NCBI GenBank assembly: GCA_964368965.1 | Contig: CAYJDR010000083.1 | Coordinates: 1-5,008 of the forward strand | Direction of reading: 5' to 3' | Source: CAYJDR01 sp964368965 | GTDB lineage: Bacteria > Chrysiogenota > Deferribacteres > Deferribacterales > Mucispirillaceae | Length of the DNA: 5,008 nt | Shown here: one piece after another, positions 1-5,008 of the stretch | Position numbering within the stretch: the first letter of the stretch is position 1 | Layout: every line of letters begins with the position of its first letter | Position numbers and translations under genes: made by a program | The notes under the pieces: model-generated | Database searches by the model: none | Seen by the model: only the letters and a program-made list of their open reading frames with translations | What the model was told of the DNA's origin: nothing

Positions 1-1024
1 TCGCCCTTATATCTGCTTCGTTAGCAAGCAAATATTTATGAGCGTCTATTATTTGATTAGGTTGTAAATCGCTTTCGATAACTTCTGGCAGGAACTGGTC
101 ACCGTTAATGATGTTTGCAATGCCAGCATATTTCACACGGCTAATTGTTTTAATAAGCCATAAGTTTGCTTTAGATGATTGATAAACAATTAACGTAGGC
201 ACTTGCATTATAGCGCACTCAAGTGTAACCGTGCCAGAGCATGCCCAGATGTAGTCAGCATACTTCATGATATCATACTGAGCTGATGTTACAATTTTAT
301 GGCCGTATTCGTCTACGATATCGGCAATATATTTCATATCTAAGTTATCGGCTTTGCTGACAACAAATTCATATTCATCACTATATTGTTTTGACGCTTC
401 AAGCAGAGGCCTCAAAACGCCCTCTATTTCACGCTTTCTGCTACCTGGTAAGATACCTATCAGTTTTTTATCGCCTTTGATACCTACAGATTTTATAAAG
501 TCTTGCCTATCAGCATACTTAAATTTTCTGTTATCTATGATAGGATTACCAACATATGCGCTATTAACGCCCTCTTTTTTTAGCGCTTCTGCTTCAAATG
601 GCAATATTGCTAACGATAAGTCGCAATAATCACGCAATGTATAAATACGGCTATAGTGCCACACCCAAAATTGAGGAACAATGAAGTAAATGACAGGTAT
701 GCCATACTTTTTCATCTTCTTTGCAAACCTTAGATTGAAACCAGGATAGTCGATAAGGATGATAGCATCTGGCTTTTCATCAATGACAACTTGTTCAAGT
801 GTTTTGAACATTTTTAATATGAAAGGTAATCGTTTGAAAACTTCTACAAAACCTATGATAGCCATTTCATCAGCTGTGAAATATTGCTTTTGCCCAAGTT
901 CTGCAAGCTTTGTGCCACCTGTACCGATGAATGTAGCATCCTTATAGTATTTAGAGAGCTCACGTGCAAGGTTGCTTCCGTGCACATCGCCTGAGGCTTC
1001 GCCCGCGAGTATCATAAATTTCAT
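1..1024 (-). CDS. lpxB: Lipid-A-disaccharide synthase LpxB, 3' end beyond window
   Basis: LpxB is a GT19-family glycosyltransferase of the inner membrane. It joins UDP-2,3-diacylglucosamine to lipid X (2,3-diacylglucosamine 1-phosphate), making the beta-1',6 disaccharide of lipid A and releasing UDP. I translated 341 codons from the ATG at 1024; the frame is still open at base 1. Family motifs appear in order: MILAGEASGD at residues 4-13, IIGFVEV near 56-62, IDYPGFN at 91-97, PQFWVWHYSR at 117-126, LPFE, LPGSRKREI at 192-200, and SGTVTLE at 263-269 in the UDP-sugar half. Known LpxB proteins are about 380 residues, so roughly 40 C-terminal residues are missing because of the window edge. Small departures from common family forms are VPQFWVW for SPQxWAW and VGNP for VGHP. 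The start lies 3 bases after the pilM stop; a GGTGA at 1028-1032 overlaps that stop and is a poor, very close ribosome site, so translational coupling to pilM is likely. The identity is secure. Confidence 0.96.
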   Translation of the reverse strand, partial: MKFMILAGEASGDVHGSNLARELSKYYKDATFIGTGGTKLAELGQKQYFTADEMAIIGFVEVFKRLPFILKMFKTLEQVVIDEKPDAIILIDYPGFNLRFAKKMKKYGIPVIYFIVPQFWVWHYSRIYTLRDYCDLSLAILPFEAEALKKEGVNSAYVGNPIIDNRKFKYADRQDFIKSVGIKGDKKLIGILPGSRKREIEGVLRPLLEASKQYSDEYEFVVSKADNLDMKYIADIVDEYGHKIVTSAQYDIMKYADYIWACSGTVTLECAIMQVPTLIVYQSSKANLWLIKTISRVKYAGIANIINGDQFLPEVIESDLQPNQIIDAHKYLLANEADIRA

Positions 1025-1027
1025 TTA

Positions 1028-2059
1028 TCACCAAACGATGTCATATAGTGCAAGCCCTAAGGCTATGTTGTATGTATATCTTTCTGACGGGTCAACAGTA
1101 ATTCCCTCAGCAAGCTCAAACTTGCCCCAAGGGTCCATAAACTCGACATCTACGTTATATTTTTCAGAGAGCGACTCCGCAAGCCCAGCCGTTTGGCTAG
1201 CAGCACCCGACATAATAAACCTTGAAGGCTCTGTGCCACCAAGTAGCTGATAAAACTTGACAGCCTTATCAACAGACACGTTATATTGATATGTAGAGTA
1301 GCGCTTTAATTCATCGAACACTTTGGCTGGCTCTGCGTGTGATGTTGGGTCGAACTTATATTTCTCTGCATCTTCATACGATAGCCCCATTTCTGACTGC
1401 AACATATCTGTGAAATGCTTGCCACCTAACTCAATAGACTTGCAGAACATAAATGCGCCATTTTTCATAAACATGATGAGCGAACCAAGCACACCAACAT
1501 GCAATATTGCATCAACGCCTTTTTGTTGTAGGTTCAACACTTTATACATGCGCTCTAACGCTAGAATTTCTGGCTCAACAGCGCCTAGCTTAATATTTGC
1601 GCCATCAGTAACCGATATAAAATCTTGCAACACATCACGCTTTGATGCGATAAGCACAACATCTATATATCCGTAACGCTCTGATGCGCCAATGAGTTTA
1701 TAGTCAACCGCCATATCTTCTTGGTCGATATATGCGTATTGGTCAACTATCCAGCGGAATTGTTCGTCGAAATCGTCAATATTGCCAACGAAAACACTAA
1801 GCCTTTTAGCAATAACAGCTGGCCCTTTAAGTGCGACCACAACGGGACGGTTAGGATAATTAGCATGTTCAGTAAGCGACTTAATAGCGCCCACAAGCTC
1901 TCCATAATCAACAACAGAGCCATCTTCTGTGAACTCTGTCTTAGTCTTCGCAATGTGCAAAGACTCCACCTTAAAGCCTTCTCTAGTAGCGGATAGGTCA
2001 ACAACGCGTATAGCGTTCTGCCCGATATCCATGCCTACAAATCTGTTTTCGTTCGACAT
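1028..2059 (-). CDS. pilM: Type IV pilus assembly protein PilM (actin-like)
   Basis: This 343-residue protein fits the PilM family (about 350 residues), a cytoplasmic actin/FtsA-like protein. In known systems it binds ATP and the short cytoplasmic tail of PilN, linking the inner-membrane PilNO platform to the pilus motor. The N-terminus has the phosphate-1 motif FVGMDIGQNAIRVVDL (D11). Near residue 110, a QYAYIDQEDMAVDY stretch matches the family's conserved YIPFPxDEVxxDY region. Next come the phosphate-2 region (AILHVGVLGS), the IELGGKHFT segment, GLSYEDAEKYK, and the C-terminal adenosine-type motif FIMSGAAS (281-288), followed by GLAESL and VEFMDPW. Two nucleotide-site positions are unusual: His187 replaces the usual Asp of phosphate-2, and SGA replaces the usual SGG. 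There is no signal peptide or membrane segment. No clear Shine-Dalgarno precedes the ATG. It is the first gene of a leftward pair with lpxB; no pilN follows. Another actin-like ATPase is possible but fits less well. Confidence 0.88.
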   Translation of the reverse strand: MSNENRFVGMDIGQNAIRVVDLSATREGFKVESLHIAKTKTEFTEDGSVVDYGELVGAIKSLTEHANYPNRPVVVALKGPAVIAKRLSVFVGNIDDFDEQFRWIVDQYAYIDQEDMAVDYKLIGASERYGYIDVVLIASKRDVLQDFISVTDGANIKLGAVEPEILALERMYKVLNLQQKGVDAILHVGVLGSLIMFMKNGAFMFCKSIELGGKHFTDMLQSEMGLSYEDAEKYKFDPTSHAEPAKVFDELKRYSTYQYNVSVDKAVKFYQLLGGTEPSRFIMSGAASQTAGLAESLSEKYNVDVEFMDPWGKFELAEGITVDPSERYTYNIALGLALYDIVW

Positions 2060-2068
2060 ATAGCTTAT

Positions 2069-2125
2069 ACTAATAGATATTATTACTTATATCAAGCACA
2101 ATTTGCAACATTAACCAATAGATAT
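2069..2125. repeat. Short imperfect direct repeat in the divergent intergenic region
   Basis: The 12-base string ACTAATAGATAT at 2069-2080 recurs as ACCAATAGATAT at 2114-2125, with one mismatch and 45 bases from start to start. Nearby, TATCAAG at 2090-2096 and CTTGATA at 2132-2138 form a 7-base inverted pair; the right copy contains the proposed -35 box of glyS. These could be regulator contact sites, but in 136 bases of AT-rich DNA such matches are not rare. Confidence 0.3.
2079..2108 (-). promoter_or_regulatory. Weak candidate promoter for pilM-lpxB
   Basis: Read on the minus strand, a TTGCAA (2108-2103) is followed after 18 bases by AATAAT (2084-2079). This would place a transcript start about 10-15 bases before the pilM ATG. 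The -10 box lacks the important first T. A rival is TTGATA (2095-2090) with TAGTAT (2072-2067) at 17 bases, which would give an almost leaderless mRNA; that would agree with the absence of a visible ribosome site. The region is so AT-rich that either match could be chance. A promoter for pilM must lie in or near this gap, because the neighbouring gene is divergent. Confidence 0.3.
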
Positions 2126-2132
2126 AAACTAC

Positions 2133-2161
2133 TTGATAATTTGAACAAATCTCTGTATACT
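2133..2161 (+). promoter_or_regulatory. Sigma70-type promoter for glyS and downstream gene
   Basis: TTGATA at 2133-2138 and TATACT at 2156-2161 each match the housekeeping consensus at five of six positions, and they are separated by exactly 17 bases. Transcription would begin near 2167-2169, giving a leader of about 28 bases before the glyS ATG. This is the best promoter-like pair in the divergent gap and has the right orientation and distance. The inverted repeat at 2151-2167 covers its -10 box. Confidence 0.65.
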
Positions 2162-2167
2162 ACAGAG
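2151..2167. promoter_or_regulatory. Perfect inverted repeat over the glyS -10 box, possible operator
   Basis: CTCTGTA (2151-2157) and TACAGAG (2161-2167) are exact reverse complements separated by TAC. The 17-base palindrome contains the proposed -10 hexamer and ends about where transcription should start. A dimeric repressor bound here would block RNA polymerase, so an operator is a reasonable inference. It is unlikely to be a terminator, because there is no following T-run and most of it lies upstream of the predicted transcript start. I cannot name a regulator family from the motif. Confidence 0.4.
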
Positions 2168-2182
2168 TTATAAAAATAAATA

Positions 2183-2188
2183 AGTGAG
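2183..2188 (+). promoter_or_regulatory. Ribosome binding site deciding the glyS start
   Basis: AGTGAG lies 7 bases upstream of the ATG at 2196, a normal spacing for a Shine-Dalgarno sequence. An in-frame GTG at 2184 sits inside this motif and would add only four residues (MSII), so that GTG is better read as part of the ribosome site than as the start. Confidence 0.6.
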
Positions 2189-2195
2189 TATAATA

Positions 2196-4256
2196 ATGTT
2201 ATCATATTTATTAGAAATTGGTTGCGAAGAAATCCCTGCAGGCGTCATTGAGCCTACATACACACACCTAAAAAGTGAGTTCGAAAAACAGCTACAAGCT
2301 GAAAACATAGAGTTTGCATCTATCATATCGGGCGGCACGCCTAGAAGGCTTTATGTATCTATCGAAGGTATAGCTACTCACCAAGCTAATAAATCTGAAA
2401 TAATCATGGGGCCACCTGCAAAAATTGCTTTCAATGAAGATGGCTCTCTCACACCTGTTGCTATTAAGTTTGCTGAGTCTAAAGGGCTTGATGTTGCTAC
2501 ACTAACTAAAGCATCTACACCGAAAGGCGACTACCTACAAGGCGAAAAAACTTCTGGAGGCACACCTTCAAAAGATATCTTAGCTAGGGTTGTGCCTGAC
2601 ATCATCAGAAATATACCTCTGCCAAAGTCTATGAAGTGGGGAGATAACGAGTTTCGTTTCTCTAGGCCGATACACTCTTTCGTATCAGTATTAGATGGCG
2701 AAGTGTTGCCGTTTGAGATTGACGGCATTAAAGCTGGCAAAATTACTTTCGGTCATAGGTTTCTATCACCAACCACATTTGAAGTTGCTAACTTTGAAGA
2801 ATATAAGCAAAAACTTGCTGATGCTAAAGTTATCATTGATAGCGAAGAGCGTAAAGCACTTATATCTAAACAAATCATCGCTTTTAACGAAAGTGAAAAC
2901 ATACAAATCATCGCAGATGAAGGGTTGCTGAACACGGTTGCAAATCTTGTTGAATACCCTCACTCTGTTGTTGGTAGCTTTAGTGAAGATTTCCTCGTGT
3001 TGCCACAAGAGGTTCTTATCACATCTATGAAAGTGCACCAAAAGTATTTCCCTGTAATGGATAAAGCTGGCAAACTTATCAATAAATTTGTTGGCGTTTC
3101 AAACACAGTGCCTACAACTAACGACGACTTAATTCGCCAAGGTTATGAACGAGTTCTTAAAGCTAGGCTTAACGATGGCTTGTTTTTCTTCAATAACGAT
3201 AAAAACAACTCACTTGATAACATGGTTGAAAAACTTAAAAAAGTTGTCTACCAAGAAAAACTTGGCACTAGCTATGAAAAAGTGGAACGCTTTACAGTTG
3301 TTGCAAGGTGGCTTGCTGATAAATATGCACCGAACACTTGCGAAAACGTGCTTACTACGGCTAAATATGCTAAAGCTGACCTTATGAGCGAAATGGTTTA
3401 CGAATTTCCTGAATTGCAAGGCATCATGGGTATGTACTACGCAACATATGCTAACCTTGATAAAAACATAGCACTAGGCATTAATGAGCACTACATGCCA
3501 CGTTTCGCCGGTGATGTATTGCCAACTACTTGGGAAGGTAGGCTCGTCTCTATAGCTGATAAAATAGACACTATCGCTGGTGCATTTGCAGCAGGCATGA
3601 TCCCTACAGGTAACTTCGACCCATACGGTTTAAGGCGTTCTGCTATCGGTATACTTTCAATTATTGAGCAAGCAGACATGCGTATTGATATATCTGAGCT
3701 TGTTACAACAGCGCTCAACAACTTCATAAACAAGTTGACGTTCGACTTTGATGACACTAAGCAAAAGATTACATCTTTCATCATGCTAAGGCTTAAGCAA
3801 ATGGTTGTGTCAAAAGGCATTGCTGATGGTGAAACATTTGACGCTATCGCAGATAAAACATATGACGCTATCGCACTTAACACACTTGCTGGCGTATTGA
3901 CTCAATCTAAGGGTACTGATGAATTTATGCTGATTGCATCTAGCTATAAACGTATCAATAATATATTGAAAAAAATCGACCACACAGATATAAACTACAA
4001 CGAAAGACTGTTCCAATGCGACGAAGAACGTGCTGTTAGCAACATCATTAAATCGCAAAACATTGGCACACTTATGGAAGCAGAGCAATACTCTGATGCG
4101 TTAGTTGAACTTATGAAGTTTGCACCAGCAGTTGAAGCTTTCTTTGCTAATGTAATGGTTATGGCTGACGATGTTGATGTTAAACAAAACAGACTTAACT
4201 TGATTGCATCATTAAGGGCTATCTTTAAAACTGTTTGTGATTTCGAGGCAATATAA
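2196..4256 (+). CDS. glyS: Glycine--tRNA ligase, beta subunit GlyS
   Basis: This is the large chain of the bacterial alpha2beta2 glycyl-tRNA synthetase, acting in the cytoplasm. The alpha chain (GlyQ) holds the catalytic site for glycine and ATP; the beta chain chiefly binds and positions tRNA-Gly. From the ATG at 2196 the protein has 686 residues, close to the usual 690. Motifs run through its length: LLEIGCEEIPAG near the start, GGTPRRL (46-52), MGPPAKIAF (71-79), KSMKWG and FSRPIHSF near 144-160, NLVEYP, HQKYFPV, YERVLKARLNDGLFFF from 317, ADLMSEMVYEFPELQGIMG, the HD-like region NEHYMPRFAGDVLP from 430, DPYGLRRSAIGIL, and a C-terminal DALR-type anticodon-binding domain with VMVMADD and NRLNLI (654 on). 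No domain is missing and no frameshift is seen. The upstream neighbour is divergent pilM, not glyQ, which is unusual. It appears to share a transcript with the gene 22 bases downstream. Confidence 0.97.
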   Translation: MLSYLLEIGCEEIPAGVIEPTYTHLKSEFEKQLQAENIEFASIISGGTPRRLYVSIEGIATHQANKSEIIMGPPAKIAFNEDGSLTPVAIKFAESKGLDVATLTKASTPKGDYLQGEKTSGGTPSKDILARVVPDIIRNIPLPKSMKWGDNEFRFSRPIHSFVSVLDGEVLPFEIDGIKAGKITFGHRFLSPTTFEVANFEEYKQKLADAKVIIDSEERKALISKQIIAFNESENIQIIADEGLLNTVANLVEYPHSVVGSFSEDFLVLPQEVLITSMKVHQKYFPVMDKAGKLINKFVGVSNTVPTTNDDLIRQGYERVLKARLNDGLFFFNNDKNNSLDNMVEKLKKVVYQEKLGTSYEKVERFTVVARWLADKYAPNTCENVLTTAKYAKADLMSEMVYEFPELQGIMGMYYATYANLDKNIALGINEHYMPRFAGDVLPTTWEGRLVSIADKIDTIAGAFAAGMIPTGNFDPYGLRRSAIGILSIIEQADMRIDISELVTTALNNFINKLTFDFDDTKQKITSFIMLRLKQMVVSKGIADGETFDAIADKTYDAIALNTLAGVLTQSKGTDEFMLIASSYKRINNILKKIDHTDINYNERLFQCDEERAVSNIIKSQNIGTLMEAEQYSDALVELMKFAPAVEAFFANVMVMADDVDVKQNRLNLIASLRAIFKTVCDFEAI

Positions 4257-4267
4257 AAAATATATTT

Positions 4268-4271
4268 AGGT
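4268..4271 (+). promoter_or_regulatory. Likely ribosome binding site of the GAF-like gene
   Basis: AGGT lies 7 bases before the ATG at 4279 and is the only purine-rich candidate in the 22-base gap after glyS. The gap is otherwise A/T-rich with no stable hairpin plus T-run, so I see no terminator between the two genes. This supports read-through from the glyS promoter. Confidence 0.45.
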
Positions 4272-4278
4272 ATGCAAT

Positions 4279-5008
4279 ATGAAGATTGTAAACGTTATCA
4301 AGGAATATTGTAATTGTGACATCTTGACAATAAAGCTCTCTACTTCGCATGAAAGTAGGATTATTTACATATCTAGCTCTCCAGCTAGGTTTGATTTGAC
4401 AAAAACGCTTAGCACAAGTATCACTAACGGCAACAGTTCGTTAGAGGTTTCATACTCTACGTGTGGAGAGATGAGCGACTACAATCACAAACTTATGAAC
4501 GACCTGCTTCATTGCATACTTGAAGCCCAATCTTCATGGGAACTACAAAACATTATATCAAAGTTTGGCAACATGTCAGGCACAGATATGACACTCACAA
4601 GCCACCTAGAACAAGTGCTTGACACACTCGTCAGCTCTGAATTGTTCGATAAAGTGGCTGTGCTTTTCTACAACGAACAAAAAAGCGAACTTCGTGGCGT
4701 ACACATTGCAAGCAATGTTCCATACTCTAATAGCGATTTAATGCTGTTCAAGATGCTTAGACTTCCTGTGCCTAAAAATCTCCTAGATGATTTATCAGGC
4801 GATGAGAGCATTGAGCTACCCGCACTCGAAGAAAATTTGCTCAACTTAGAAGCTGAAAAAGTTGAAAAGCAAATCATTTTACCACTAAAAACTGGCTCGA
4901 AAGTTTATGGCATGCTTGTCACATACTCACCATCAGCACGCAACGACCACCAACTAGCAACAGCAAAAAGCACAGCACACCTTATTTCAACCATGCTTTC
5001 TGCAACTA
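4279..5008 (+). CDS. Uncharacterised protein with a GAF-like domain, 3' end beyond window
   Basis: I translated 243 codons from the ATG at 4279; the frame is open at the right edge. I do not recognise the N-terminal part (about 1-75, beginning MKIVNVIKEYCNCDILTIKL), which looks like a small alpha/beta fold. A helical stretch follows at about 70-120. Residues about 105-243 resemble a GAF sensor domain: a helix (LEQVLDTLVSS), a strand (FDKVAVLFYN, from 123), a variable middle rich in acidic residues and Leu, then paired strands with the typical IILPLKTGSKVYGMLVTY turn (199-216) and a closing helix (STAHLISTML). GAF domains bind small ligands or serve as dimer modules, usually ahead of an output domain such as a histidine kinase, GGDEF, HD-GYP or DNA-binding domain. 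Any such domain here would be past the edge. No signal peptide or membrane segment is visible, so it is probably cytoplasmic. The gene is clearly coding; the GAF call is by pattern only. Confidence 0.75.
   Translation, partial: MKIVNVIKEYCNCDILTIKLSTSHESRIIYISSSPARFDLTKTLSTSITNGNSSLEVSYSTCGEMSDYNHKLMNDLLHCILEAQSSWELQNIISKFGNMSGTDMTLTSHLEQVLDTLVSSELFDKVAVLFYNEQKSELRGVHIASNVPYSNSDLMLFKMLRLPVPKNLLDDLSGDESIELPALEENLLNLEAEKVEKQIILPLKTGSKVYGMLVTYSPSARNDHQLATAKSTAHLISTMLSAT

Noticed and set aside
354..629. 91-residue open frame on the plus strand opposite lpxB
   Set aside because: It is antisense to the LpxB region holding PQFWVW and LPGSR, which are clearly coding on the other strand.
1323..1676. 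117-residue open frame on the plus strand inside pilM
   Set aside because: It is antisense to conserved PilM motifs and has the composition of a shadow frame, with no supporting start signal.
2151..2167. The inverted repeat considered as an RNA hairpin, attenuator or terminator
   Set aside because: It lies almost entirely upstream of the predicted transcript start and has a 3-base loop and no T-run, so a DNA-level site fits better.
2184..2195. GTG at 2184 as an earlier glyS start adding four residues
   Set aside because: The GTG lies inside the AGTGAG ribosome site. Starting at the ATG at 2196 puts LLEIGCEEIPAG at the usual distance from the N-terminus of GlyS.
3491..3883. 130-residue open frame on the minus strand inside glyS
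   Set aside because: It is fully antisense to a conserved part of GlyS and its Ser/Ile-rich composition is typical of a shadow frame.
4250..4267. A/T-rich stretch after glyS considered as a terminator
   Set aside because: Any pairing is A-T only, with no GC-rich stem and no following T-run, so a functional intrinsic terminator is unlikely.
4272..4313. Short frame of 13 codons starting at an ATG upstream of the GAF-like gene
   Set aside because: It overlaps the start of the larger gene, has almost no room for a ribosome site, and encodes no recognisable leader peptide features such as a run of one amino acid.

Overview
The window looks like chromosomal core sequence from a moderately AT-rich, diderm (Gram-negative) bacterium. 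It encodes LpxB, a lipid A enzyme and therefore a marker of an LPS-bearing outer membrane. It also encodes PilM, the cytoplasmic actin-like protein of the type IV pilus machine, and the beta chain of the heterotetrameric bacterial glycyl-tRNA synthetase. The sequence does not let me name the lineage. Nothing suggests an insertion sequence, phage, tRNA, rRNA or CRISPR array.

Layout. Positions 1-1024 (minus strand) hold lpxB, whose C-terminal end lies beyond the left edge. Positions 1028-2059 (minus) hold pilM. pilM is read first and lpxB starts only 3 bases after the pilM stop, so the two are almost certainly one transcription unit. Positions 2060-2195 are a divergent intergenic region. It carries a good sigma70-type promoter for the rightward genes, a perfect 7+3+7 inverted repeat lying over its -10 box, and a weaker candidate promoter for pilM-lpxB. 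Positions 2196-4256 (plus) hold a complete glyS. After 22 bases comes a second rightward gene (4279 to the right edge, incomplete), encoding a poorly recognised protein with a GAF-like C-terminal half.

How the genes relate. The leftward pair joins two envelope functions: pilus assembly and lipid A disaccharide synthesis. The rightward pair joins a translation enzyme to a possible sensory protein. Both pairings look more like shared promoters than shared pathways. No pilNOPQ genes follow pilM and no glyQ precedes glyS, so the usual partners of both genes must be elsewhere. I see no obviously new system. The points most worth a second look are the inverted repeat over the glyS promoter, the separation of pilM and glyS from their usual partners, altered nucleotide-site residues in PilM, and the unidentified GAF-like protein.
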